Positions 50,980 to 60,360 of a DNA stretch of 64,000 nt are shown in pieces; within the stretch, counting starts at the first letter, position 1, and every line of letters starts with the position of its first letter. A model generated the notes under the pieces. That model was given only the letters and a program-made list of their open reading frames with translations, did no database searches and was not told where the DNA came from. The position numbers and the translations under genes were made by a program. Source of the DNA: Hyphomonadaceae bacterium (GTDB taxonomy: Bacteria; Pseudomonadota; Alphaproteobacteria; Caulobacterales; Hyphomonadaceae); contig CANJXY010000002.1 in the NCBI GenBank assembly GCA_947478925.1, positions 1 to 64,000 of the forward strand, given 5' to 3'.

Positions 50980-52262
50980 CCGGTCGCACAGTCATCTATA
51001 ACGCACGCGTCATCGATCCAGCCTCGGGTCTGGACAACAAAGGCGGCGTGGTGATCGAGTCCGGCGTGATTGCCGACGTGGGCGCCGGCGTCACCAAGGC
51101 GACGGCGGGCGACCTGAAGATCGACGCCAAAGGCAGGGTTCTGGCGCCTGGTCTCATTGATCTGCGCGTCAAGACAGGCGAGCCCGGGGCTGAGAACAAG
51201 GAGACCCTGGCGACGGCGGGAGATGCGGCGGCGGCGGGCGGCGTCACAACATTCGTGGTGATGCCCGACACCGATCCGGTGATCGACTCGGTGGCGTTGG
51301 TCGACTTCATCCAGCAGCGCGGCGAGAGCGTCGCCAAAGTGAAAGTGCTTCCTTCGGGCGGGCTGACGGTCAGCCTCAATGGCCTGAAGATGTCGGAGAT
51401 CGGCCTCATCCAGGAAGCCGGCGCGGTGTTTTTCTCCAACGGTGACAGACCCGTGGAGGATGCAGGCGTGCTGCGTCGGGCAATGACCTATGCGGCGAGC
51501 TTCGATGCCCTGGTTGCGTCGCGGCCGGATACGCCGGCGCTGTCGAACAACACGGTGATGAATGCCGGCGCGTTCGCCGCACGTCTTGGATTGAGGGGCA
51601 CGCCGCCGGAAGCGGAGTGGATTGCACTCGAACGCGACCTGATGCTCGCCGAGACGACGGGCGTCCGCCTGCTGGTCGACTGCATTTCGACTGGCCGTTC
51701 GCTTGGCGCGATTGAACGTGCGCGCAGAGAGGGCGTGAAGGTGTCTTGCTCGGTGGCGGCATACTCGCTGTTCTTCAACGAGCTCGATGTCGGGGACTAT
51801 CTCACCTACTGCAAGGTTCAGCCCCCCTTCCGGAAGGAAGACGACAGACAGGCGCTGATCGATGGCCTCAAGCGCGGAGCGATCGATGCCGTTGTGTCAG
51901 CGCACGATCCGCAGCCGACTGAGGATAAGCGACTGCCGATCGCCGATGCGGCCTTCGGCGCGGTGGGGCTCGAGACGCTGTTGCCGGCGCTGCTGAGCCT
52001 CGCCATCCGCGAAGAGATCCCGCTGACGACTGCGCTGAAGCCCGTGACGTCTGGCCCGGCCGACCTGCTCGGGCTGCCGCAAGGACGCCTCGCAAAGGGC
52101 GCGCCGGCCGACCTGGTGTTGTTCGATGCCGCGGCGCCATGGGCGTGCGATCGCGATGATCTGTCTTCGCGCTCCAAGAACTCGCCGTTCGACGGACGGA
52201 AGCTCGAGGGCCGAGTCTTGCGAACGTGGGTGAATGGCGCAACCGTGTTCGAACGGGGCTAG
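50976..52262 (+). CDS. pyrC: Dihydroorotase
   Basis: [17 protein letters not shown]...[18 protein letters not shown] overlaps pyrB stop (ATGA). Canonical DxHxH is degenerate ([12 protein letters not shown]), so it may be a pseudo-dihydroorotase (PyrC'). Confidence 0.88.
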   Translation: MTGRTVIYNARVIDPASGLDNKGGVVIESGVIADVGAGVTKATAGDLKIDAKGRVLAPGLIDLRVKTGEPGAENKETLATAGDAAAAGGVTTFVVMPDTDPVIDSVALVDFIQQRGESVAKVKVLPSGGLTVSLNGLKMSEIGLIQEAGAVFFSNGDRPVEDAGVLRRAMTYAASFDALVASRPDTPALSNNTVMNAGAFAARLGLRGTPPEAEWIALERDLMLAETTGVRLLVDCISTGRSLGAIERARREGVKVSCSVAAYSLFFNELDVGDYLTYCKVQPPFRKEDDRQALIDGLKRGAIDAVVSAHDPQPTEDKRLPIADAAFGAVGLETLLPALLSLAIREEIPLTTALKPVTSGPADLLGLPQGRLAKGAPADLVLFDAAAPWACDRDDLSSRSKNSPFDGRKLEGRVLRTWVNGATVFERG

Positions 52263-52273
52263 GGACTTAAAGC

Positions 52274-52984
52274 ATGACGCTACCACAGACGGTTGAGCTT
52301 GCGCTCTCCATCGGGTTTGCCGTGATCGGCTACCTGCTAGGCTCCATTCCGTTCGGCCTGGTGCTGACAAAAATGGCAGGCCTTGGGGACATCCGCTCCA
52401 TCGGCTCGGGCAATATCGGCGCGACGAACGTGCTGCGCACCGGGCGCAAGGATCTCGCACTGGCGACATTGCTCCTTGACGCGGGCAAGGCGGGAGCGGC
52501 CTTCTTCATCGGCTGGGGCGTGGCGCAGCATCTCATCCAGAATTACATACCCTTAGGTCTCCGGGTCGACCTGTGGAGCACGCCCTACACCGTTGGGTTG
52601 TGCGCAGGGGCGGCCGCCTTCATTGGTCACTGCTATCCGGTGTGGTTGAAGTTCAAGGGCGGCAAGGGCGTGGCGACCTATGTCGGCCTCCTGTTTGCCG
52701 CGATGTGGCAGGTCGGGCTGGCGTTTGGCGCGATCTGGCTGCTGACGGCTGCGCTCTTCCGTATGTCGTCATGTGCCGCACTGGTGGCGACGCTGGTTAC
52801 GCCGTTGATTGCTTACTTCATCGTGCCGTACAGCAACGCATGGATCGTAACGGCTGCTTTGGCCGTGCTGATCTATTGGCGCCATCGCGCCAACATACAG
52901 CGCATCCTCGTCGGGACCGAACCCAAGATCGGATCCAAAAAGAAGGATGCCGCGCCGCCTGATGCCGAAAACGGCGCCGCATGA
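52274..52984 (+). CDS. plsY: Glycerol-3-phosphate acyltransferase PlsY
   Basis: [60 protein letters not shown]. Confidence 0.97.
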   Translation: MTLPQTVELALSIGFAVIGYLLGSIPFGLVLTKMAGLGDIRSIGSGNIGATNVLRTGRKDLALATLLLDAGKAGAAFFIGWGVAQHLIQNYIPLGLRVDLWSTPYTVGLCAGAAAFIGHCYPVWLKFKGGKGVATYVGLLFAAMWQVGLAFGAIWLLTAALFRMSSCAALVATLVTPLIAYFIVPYSNAWIVTAALAVLIYWRHRANIQRILVGTEPKIGSKKKDAAPPDAENGAA

Positions 52985-53039
52985 AGCGGCGCGCGCTTGC
53001 AGGGGGAGAGCGAGCAAACTGGTTGAGGCTGTCGCCAAC

Positions 53040-53291
53040 GCGGGACCTTCCCAGCGCAACCGCATAATCTCTGACTTGTCGCTAGCGACCATCATTGTGG
53101 AGACGGCGGAGGCGCCGGGCGAGCTGTCGCGCGCTCGGCGCGAGGCGCTTTAGCCCAAGCCGATGCGGATCGACGAGATCGTCGGCGCGATGGATCCGCA
53201 GCACCGACGGGTGCTCGCAGCGCAGGCCGAACTGGAACTGGCCGGGGAAGCGGTAACGCATGTGGAGAGCACGACGTCGTGGGCGGTTTGA
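53040..53291 (+). pseudogene. dprA: Remnant of DNA-processing protein DprA (Smf)
   Basis: Single frame: PSQRNRIISDLSLATIIVETAEAPGELSRARREAL* then [38 protein letters not shown]. This matches the DprA FPxRNRIISGLS..VVEAA segment and C-terminal winged-helix; internal TAG at 53151..53153 and the body is missing. Sits between plsY and topA. Confidence 0.75.
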
Positions 53292-53463
53292 CCGCCAGAG
53301 CTGGATTTCCAGCTGCTTCGACGCCCCGTCTTCACATCCTGCAAATTATCTCCCCCTACGGGGGAGGCGCGGGCGTCACCTTTCCGCGAATTGACATTCC
53401 AGGTCGCCGCCCCCAACTTCCGGCCGCAACCTCCCCACAAGTCACCTGAATCTATGAGGAAAA

Positions 53464-56178
53464 ATGCAGGTCGTCGTCGTAGAGTCGCCTGGTAAGGTCA
53501 AGTCCATCAACAAGTATCTGGGCCCCGGGTACAAGGTGATGGCGTCGTACGGCCACATCCGGGACCTGCCCTCGAAGGACGGTTCGGTGAGGCCGGACGA
53601 AGACTTTGCGATGCTCTGGGACATCGACGGGAAGTCCGCCAAACACGTCAAGGAAATCGCCGACGCGGTGAAGGAGGCCGACGGCCTTATTCTCGCAACC
53701 GACCCTGATCGCGAGGGCGAGGCGATCTCGTGGCACGTGCTCGAGGCGCTGACCCAACGCAAGGTGCTGAAGGGTAAGACCGTTCAGCGTGTCACGTTCA
53801 ATGCCATCACCAAGAAGGCGGTGACCGAGGCGATCGAGAACCCGCGCCAGATCGACCAGCAGCTTGTGGATGCCTATCTCGCCCGCCGCGCGCTCGACTA
53901 TCTCGTGGGCTTTTCCCTCTCGCCCGTGTTGTGGCGCAAGCTGCCTGGCACGCGCTCGGCCGGCCGCGTCCAGTCCGTGGCGCTGCGCATCATCGTGGAC
54001 CGCGAGATCGAGATCGAACGGTTCATCAGTCAGGAATACTGGGACGTTGCCGCAAAACTCGCAGTGAACGGCTCCGAGTTCGAAGCGCGCCTGACCGAGC
54101 TCGACGGACAGAAACTGACGAAATTCTCGTTGCCGAATGCAGAGACCGCCGCCCGCGCGCTCGCGGCCGTGAAGACCGGCAGCTACAAGGTCGCCTCGGT
54201 CGAAGCCAAGCCGCACCGCCGCAATCCGCCGCCGCCCTTCACCACGTCGACGATCCAGCAGGAAGCTGCACGCAAGCTCGGCTTCTCGGCCAGCCGCACG
54301 ATGCAGGTGGCGCAGCGCCTCTATGAAGGCATCTCGATCGACGGTGAGACGGTCGGCCTGATCACCTACATGCGTACCGACGGCGTCCAGATGGCGGAAG
54401 AAGCCTATGCCGCGGCGCGCAGCGCCATTGGCCGCAACTATGGCAAGGAATACCTGCCCGACGGCCCGCGCCGCTACACGTCCAAAGCCAAGAACGCGCA
54501 GGAAGCCCACGAAGCCGTGCGTCCCACCGATTTCAACCGTCGCCCAGGCGACGTGTCGATGGAGCCGGACATGGCGCGGCTTTACGAACTCGTGTGGAAG
54601 CGCGCCGTCGCATCACAGATGGAAGCCGCTCTCATCGAGCGCACGACTGTCGAAATGCCGTCCAACGATGGCCGCGCCGTGCTTCGCGCCACGGGTCAGG
54701 TGATCAAGTTCGACGGCTTCCTGAAGCTGTATCAGGAAGGCAAGGACGAGAGCGACGACGAGGATGGCGGCCGCCTGCCGCCGATCAGCCAGGGCGACAC
54801 GCCGAAACTGGTCGAAGCCACCCACACGCAACACTTCACCGAACCGCCGCCGCGCTATTCGGAGGCCTCGCTGGTGAAGCGCCTGGAGGAGCTCGGCATC
54901 GGCCGCCCTTCAACTTACGCCTCTACGCTGTCAACGCTGATCGACCGCGATTACGTGAAGCTCGAACAGAAGCGCTTCATTCCCGAGGACAAGGGCCGCC
55001 TGGTCACTATCTTCCTCGAGAAGTTCTTCGCGCGCTATGTCGAATACGATTTCACGGCGGCGCTTGAAGAGAAGCTCGACCTCGTTTCGGACGGCAAAGT
55101 AGCGTGGAAGGATTTCCTCCGCGATTTCTGGACAGACTTCTCGGCCGCAATCGGCGCTACCGCAGAGCTGCGCGTCACCAACGTGATCGATGCGATCAAC
55201 GATGTGCTGGGGCCTTATCTCTTCCCGCCGCGCAACGATGCGGAAGGCAACGCCGTCGATCCGCGCGTGTGCCCGACATGCGGCACAGGCCAGCTGTCGC
55301 TGAAGCTCGGCAAGTTCGGCGCGTTCGTCGGCTGCTCCAACTATCCCGAGTGCCGCTTCACCCGCCCCTTCGGCGGGGACAAGCAGGGCAACGGCGACAT
55401 CCCGCCGGACGGCAAGGTGCTCGGCGCCAACCCGGACGGCATTCCCGTCCTGCTGAAGAACGGCCGTTTCGGCGCCTACGTGCAGCTCGGCCCGGACCCG
55501 ATCGAGAAGGGCGAGAAGCCGCGGCGTTCGTCCATTCCCAACGGATGGTCGGTGCCAGATCTCGACCTTGAACAGGGCCTCAAGCTGCTGTCGCTACCGC
55601 GCGAAGTGGGCAAGCACCCCGAAGACGGCGAGCCAATCATCGCCAATCTCGGGCGCTATGGCCCCTACGTGCAGCACATCAAGACCTACGCGAACGTGCC
55701 GGATGTGAACGAACTTTTCGAGATCGGGCTCAACCGCGCAGTCACCCTCATTGCCGAGAAACGCGCCGGAAAAGGTGCTGGCCGTGGACGCGGCCAAGCC
55801 GCCCCGCCGCTACGGGAAATGGGAAATCATACGGATGGAGAGCCGATACGCCTTCTTTCCGGCAGATTCGGTCCCTATCTGAAGCATGGGATGATCAACG
55901 CGAACATCCCGCGCGGCGCAGACCCGGCAACGATTACGCTTGAACAGGCGATCGAGCTGGTCGACACCCGCGCAGCCGCCGCACCTTCCACAAAATCGAA
56001 GGGCAGGAAGCCCGCAAAGAAGGCCGCGGCCAAGGCGCCAGCCCCCAAAAAGGCAACTGGGAAGGCTGTCGCCAAATCCACTGGAGAAACGAAATCAACG
56101 ACCACGAAGAAAGCCTCCGCCAAGAAGGCGCCGGCAAAATCAAAACCCGCCAAGAAGGCGACAAAAGAGAAGGCATGA
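53464..56178 (+). CDS. topA: DNA topoisomerase I
   Basis: VVESPGKVKSINKYLGPGYKVMASYGHIRDLP, LATDPDREGEAISWHV, LITYMRTDG, C-terminal zinc-finger and Lys/Ala-rich tail. Confidence 0.98.
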   Translation: MQVVVVESPGKVKSINKYLGPGYKVMASYGHIRDLPSKDGSVRPDEDFAMLWDIDGKSAKHVKEIADAVKEADGLILATDPDREGEAISWHVLEALTQRKVLKGKTVQRVTFNAITKKAVTEAIENPRQIDQQLVDAYLARRALDYLVGFSLSPVLWRKLPGTRSAGRVQSVALRIIVDREIEIERFISQEYWDVAAKLAVNGSEFEARLTELDGQKLTKFSLPNAETAARALAAVKTGSYKVASVEAKPHRRNPPPPFTTSTIQQEAARKLGFSASRTMQVAQRLYEGISIDGETVGLITYMRTDGVQMAEEAYAAARSAIGRNYGKEYLPDGPRRYTSKAKNAQEAHEAVRPTDFNRRPGDVSMEPDMARLYELVWKRAVASQMEAALIERTTVEMPSNDGRAVLRATGQVIKFDGFLKLYQEGKDESDDEDGGRLPPISQGDTPKLVEATHTQHFTEPPPRYSEASLVKRLEELGIGRPSTYASTLSTLIDRDYVKLEQKRFIPEDKGRLVTIFLEKFFARYVEYDFTAALEEKLDLVSDGKVAWKDFLRDFWTDFSAAIGATAELRVTNVIDAINDVLGPYLFPPRNDAEGNAVDPRVCPTCGTGQLSLKLGKFGAFVGCSNYPECRFTRPFGGDKQGNGDIPPDGKVLGANPDGIPVLLKNGRFGAYVQLGPDPIEKGEKPRRSSIPNGWSVPDLDLEQGLKLLSLPREVGKHPEDGEPIIANLGRYGPYVQHIKTYANVPDVNELFEIGLNRAVTLIAEKRAGKGAGRGRGQAAPPLREMGNHTDGEPIRLLSGRFGPYLKHGMINANIPRGADPATITLEQAIELVDTRAAAAPSTKSKGRKPAKKAAAKAPAPKKATGKAVAKSTGETKSTTTKKASAKKAPAKSKPAKKATKEKA

Positions 56179-58526
56179 GCCGACCACCCCGCCCCCCTCG
56201 CGCTCCCGCGACAGGGGGCCCGCCTACCCGCGAGATGGTCCTCGGCTATCTCGAGAAGAATCCGCACCACGGTGCTAAGCGTGATATTGCGCGCGGTCTT
56301 GATGTTGCGGTTGAGCACAAGCCCGAGCTGCGCCGTATACTGAACGAACTTGAAGCAGATGGCGCGCTGGTGCGCACGGCCAAGCGGGAATTCTCGCCAG
56401 CCGAACAGCCGCCCCCCACGGGCATCGTGCGCTTCGAGCGTATCGACCGCGATGGCGAACTGATTGGCCGCACCATGGGCAAAGACGGTCCTTTCGGACC
56501 GGACATCATGTTCACCGGTCCCTCAGGCGCAAACCACCGCAAGGGCGGCATTCCGCTGGCGCTCGGCGTCGGCGAGCGCGCCCTCTGCAAGATCGAAAAG
56601 GGCCGGGACGGCATCTGGCGCGCACGCGCGATCCGGAAGGTCGACGCGACGCCTGAAACCTCGTTGATCGGCGTCTATCGTGCGAACCGCCATGGCGGCA
56701 CGGTCGAGCCGACCTCGCGCAAGGAAAAGAGCGAGTTCATCGTCGAGCGGTCGGATGCAAAAAATGCCGCCGATGGCGATCTCGTACGCATCCAGGCGCG
56801 GCCTGCCCGCGGCTACGGCCCGCGCCGTGCGAGCGTCATCGAGATCCTCGGCCGGCTAGATGATCCCCGCGCGGCATCCATAATCGCGATGCACACACAT
56901 GGCGTGCCAGATGAATTCCCTGAGGCTGTCGTAAACGAAGCCAACAAGGCCAAGCCGGCTCAGTCGCCGCGTGAAGACCTCACCAGCATTCCGCTAATCA
57001 CCATCGACCCCGAAGACGCACGCGATCACGATGATGCCGTCTATGCCGAATCTGATGGTCATGGCGGTTGGCGCGTGATCGTCGCCATCGCCGACGTGTC
57101 GGCCTATGTCCGTGTAGGCACAGCGCTCGATCGTGAAGCCTACAAGCGCGGTAACTCGACTTACTTCCCGGATCGCGTGTCGCCGATGCTGCCGGAACAC
57201 CTGTCGGCGGACCTCTGCTCGCTGAAGGAAGGCGAGCTGCGCGAAACATTTGCGGTGGAGATCTTCTTCAGCGCGGGCGGCCACAAGACGAAGCATCGCT
57301 TCATCCGCGGCAGGATGCGGTCGGCGGCGAAGCTATCCTACGCTCAGGCGCAGAACGCCATCGATGGCAAAACGGACGACAAAACCGGGCCACTTCTGGA
57401 GTCCGTGTTGAAGCCGTTGTGGGCCGCTTACCACACCGTCTCGAAGGCGCGTAATTTACGTGCGCCTCTGGATCTCGACCTGCCTGAACGCCGGGTGCGC
57501 ATCGGACCTGACGGCAAGATCGCCTCGATCAGCCTGCGCGAACGTTTCGACGCTCACCGCCTGATCGAGGAGTTCATGATTCAGGCGAACGTCTGCGCGG
57601 CCGAGACACTAGAGTCGAAGCGTACGCCGCTGGTCTATCGCGTGCACGAGGAGCCGAGCGAAGAGAAGATCAACAACTTGTCCAACTTCCTGCCAACGAT
57701 CGGCCTCAAATGGACACGCGGCGAAAAGATCACCGGCTCACGCTTCAACAAGCTGCTGGCCGATGCGCGTTCATCCGAGAACGAGCACCTCGTCAACGAA
57801 ATGGTTCTGCGCACACAGGCGCAGGCCCGCTATGCACATGAGAACCTTGGACACTTCGGGCTCAACCTTCTTAAATATGCACATTTCACCTCGCCTATCC
57901 GCCGCTACTCTGATCTCATTGTTCACCGCGCACTGATCCGCGCACTGGACCTCGGTCCCGATGGCATGAGCGATCAGGATGCGGTGCGACTCGAAGAAAT
58001 GGCGGAGCACGTCACGATGACGGAGCGGCGCTCGATGGCGGCCGAGCGCGAGGCGACGGATCGCTATCTCGCTATCTACATGGCCGACCGTGTCGGCGCG
58101 ATCTTCGACGCGCGCATCGCCGGCGTCACCCGCGCGGGACTGTTCGTGCGCGTTGCCGAAAATGGCGCCGACGGCTTCATTCCGGCATCTCGCCTGAGTG
58201 AGGAATACTGGGTCCACGATGACACCAGCTCCGCACTTGTTGCCCAGCGTTCCGGCCAGCGTTACGAGATGGGCATGAACGTGCAGGTGAAACTGATGGA
58301 GGCAACGCCTGTCACCGGCGGCTTGCTGTTCTCCATGCAGTCGCCCCCGCGTCCACGCCGGACGGACCTCAAAGCGCCACGCCGCGAAGACGACCGTCGT
58401 GGAAGCCCTGCGCGCAAACGGCCGCTTGATGGCAGCGGTCGGCCGCCTAACATTCGGCATTCGACCAAGCCGGGCGGCGGCGGAAAACCGAGCTACGGTA
58501 AGAACGCGAAGCGGAAGGGCAGATGA
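56175..58526 (+). CDS. rnr: Ribonuclease R
   Basis: ITIDPEDARDHDDAVYAESDGHGGWRVIVAIADVSAYV, HFTSPIRRYSDLIVHRAL, S1 domain; ATGA overlap with topA. Confidence 0.97.
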   Translation: MSRPPRPPRAPATGGPPTREMVLGYLEKNPHHGAKRDIARGLDVAVEHKPELRRILNELEADGALVRTAKREFSPAEQPPPTGIVRFERIDRDGELIGRTMGKDGPFGPDIMFTGPSGANHRKGGIPLALGVGERALCKIEKGRDGIWRARAIRKVDATPETSLIGVYRANRHGGTVEPTSRKEKSEFIVERSDAKNAADGDLVRIQARPARGYGPRRASVIEILGRLDDPRAASIIAMHTHGVPDEFPEAVVNEANKAKPAQSPREDLTSIPLITIDPEDARDHDDAVYAESDGHGGWRVIVAIADVSAYVRVGTALDREAYKRGNSTYFPDRVSPMLPEHLSADLCSLKEGELRETFAVEIFFSAGGHKTKHRFIRGRMRSAAKLSYAQAQNAIDGKTDDKTGPLLESVLKPLWAAYHTVSKARNLRAPLDLDLPERRVRIGPDGKIASISLRERFDAHRLIEEFMIQANVCAAETLESKRTPLVYRVHEEPSEEKINNLSNFLPTIGLKWTRGEKITGSRFNKLLADARSSENEHLVNEMVLRTQAQARYAHENLGHFGLNLLKYAHFTSPIRRYSDLIVHRALIRALDLGPDGMSDQDAVRLEEMAEHVTMTERRSMAAEREATDRYLAIYMADRVGAIFDARIAGVTRAGLFVRVAENGADGFIPASRLSEEYWVHDDTSSALVAQRSGQRYEMGMNVQVKLMEATPVTGGLLFSMQSPPRPRRTDLKAPRREDDRRGSPARKRPLDGSGRPPNIRHSTKPGGGGKPSYGKNAKRKGR

Positions 58527-59305
58527 GCAAACCGTTCGACCCCGATGATGATCCGGCGCAAGTCGCAGCGGCCAAGGCTGCGGCGAAGGCTGGCGCGCTT
58601 GGTGAGGACGATCTACTGCGCGAAGACCCCGTCAACCTGGTTGTTGACCCGGCCGTGCCGCGTGATGCGGCAACGTTGATCCTCTATCGGATCGAGCCCG
58701 ATGGTCCGCGCATCCTGATGGGCTGCCGGTCCGAGGGGCACGATTTCATGCCCAATAAATACGTTTTCCCCGGCGGACGCGTCGATGACGAAGACACCGG
58801 CATCCCGATCGCGAGCGACCTTCCTGAAGATTGTGCTCGCCGCATCGGTCTTGGCGCTCGGCGACCAGCGCGTGAATTCGCGCTCACTGCCGTGCGCGAG
58901 ATGTTCGAAGAGACAGGCCTCGTAGTCGGCGAACGCGGCGCCGTCACAAGCGATGCTTCGCCCAGCTGGCGCAGCTATTTCGAGCAGGGCGCAACGCCCA
59001 GCCTGCGCCACTTCCAGTTCCTTGGGCGCGCCATCACCCCGCCAATGCGCCACAAGCGATTCGACGCACGCTTCTTCATTGCCAACGCCGGCGAGGCGCT
59101 GATCGACGACCGCGCGCCTGCGGACAGCCGCGAACTCGCTGACCTGCGCTGGTTCACGCTGGCGGAGGTAGCAGATCTCGATCTACCAAACGTCACGCGC
59201 TTCGTGATTTCGGAGATCGAAGTTAAGCTTGCGGGCAATGAGCAGGCGGACCCGTTCTACCTTTACTGGACGCAGAGCGGTCACGTACGGGAGCGCATCA
59301 GCTAG
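58523..59305 (+). CDS. NUDIX hydrolase
   Basis: FPGGRVDDEDTG...REFALTAVREMFEETGLVVG; ATGA overlap with rnr. Confidence 0.92.
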   Translation: MSKPFDPDDDPAQVAAAKAAAKAGALGEDDLLREDPVNLVVDPAVPRDAATLILYRIEPDGPRILMGCRSEGHDFMPNKYVFPGGRVDDEDTGIPIASDLPEDCARRIGLGARRPAREFALTAVREMFEETGLVVGERGAVTSDASPSWRSYFEQGATPSLRHFQFLGRAITPPMRHKRFDARFFIANAGEALIDDRAPADSRELADLRWFTLAEVADLDLPNVTRFVISEIEVKLAGNEQADPFYLYWTQSGHVRERIS

Positions 59306-59314
59306 ATTTACAAC

Positions 59315-59851
59315 CTACACCGCTGCCAGAAACATTGCTTCCTCATAGTCGCCACCGAAATCAACGCGCATTATTTCGGCAAACGGAATTTCGCGGAGAA
59401 AGTTCTCCCACTGCCCATCACGTGTGATGTGGCAGAAATCCACGGTCTCCGGGTTCATGGCGATGACCTTGCCGATGAAGCATTCGTAGCGGATCTCGTC
59501 GGAGGGCACGTGCAAAGTGATGATGGGAAACGCCTTTGCCGAACTCTCGACGATCGACTGCAGCGAACCGAGATCCACCGGCGCCTGCGTGGCGCGGACA
59601 GCGCCGCGCGCCTCCAGCGCGCGCTCCAGACAACCGGTGTGGGGTTCGGGGTCGACGCTGGTGACGTCGGCGTAGCGCATGCAGGCCATACCGTCGAACC
59701 GCGCGCTGGCCGTCACCAGTTCAAGCACGAACCAGGATCGCCCGGTCGCCACAACGTAGCCGGCATTGCCCTCCTCATCAAAGGCAGCGCGCACCACGTG
59801 CACGAGGCGACAGGCCGTCTTTGCCGCCCGTATGTCCTTTGCGAGCGCCAT
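59315..59851 (-). CDS. Hypothetical protein
   Basis: 178-aa ORF, IITLHVPSDEIRYECFIGKVIAMNPETVDFCHITRDGQWE; no family recognised. Confidence 0.65.
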   Translation of the reverse strand: MALAKDIRAAKTACRLVHVVRAAFDEEGNAGYVVATGRSWFVLELVTASARFDGMACMRYADVTSVDPEPHTGCLERALEARGAVRATQAPVDLGSLQSIVESSAKAFPIITLHVPSDEIRYECFIGKVIAMNPETVDFCHITRDGQWENFLREIPFAEIMRVDFGGDYEEAMFLAAV

Positions 59852-60084
59852 AACCCCTCCGACAAGTCCAGCTGAAGCGTTAGACAGTCCCGGGCGCGAT
59901 CACCACCCCGGCCCGCAGCCATCGGCAGGTTCCGTCTGCTTACCCCCCTGCCAGCTTGGCCTCATCGAAGAAAAATTGATGTTTTACAGAAACTTAGAAT
60001 CGCCGCCCATCGTCCGGCTTGACTCGAACGCCTAGCGACTGTCTAAGCACGCTTCCGATTTTCAAGACCAGTCCGAGACCGACC

Positions 60085-60252
60085 ATGGCAAAATCCGCAA
60101 CCATCAAGATTCGCCTGAATTCGTCGGCGGATACGGGCTTCTTCTATGTCACGAAGAAGAACCCCCGCACCCAGACCGAAAAGCTCGTGCTGAAGAAGTA
60201 CGATCCCGTCGTGCGCAAGCATGTTGAGTTCAAAGAAGGCAAGATCAAATAG
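60085..60252 (+). CDS. rpmG: 50S ribosomal protein L33
   Basis: [55 protein letters not shown]. Confidence 0.97.
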   Translation: MAKSATIKIRLNSSADTGFFYVTKKNPRTQTEKLVLKKYDPVVRKHVEFKEGKIK

Positions 60253-60320
60253 GCTTTCCGGCCACATCTGCCGTCGCAGGTCAGACCGCTGGTAAGACCG
60301 CACTGTAGACCCAAGAATCG

Positions 60321-60352
60321 AAAGGCCCGGAGCGATGCTCCGGGCCTTTTGC
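60321..60352 (+). terminator. Rho-independent terminator after rpmG
   Basis: AAGGCCCGGAGC-GAT-GCTCCGGGCCTTTT. Confidence 0.9.
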
Positions 60353-60360
60353 TTTGGGTC

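Noticed and set aside
53350-53366. CTCCCCCTACGGGGGAG palindrome before topA
   Set aside because: Short GC hairpin common in alphaproteobacterial intergenic DNA; no further structure to support a function.
53452-54510. 352-aa minus-strand ORF
   Set aside because: Antisense shadow of topA; no recognisable domain.
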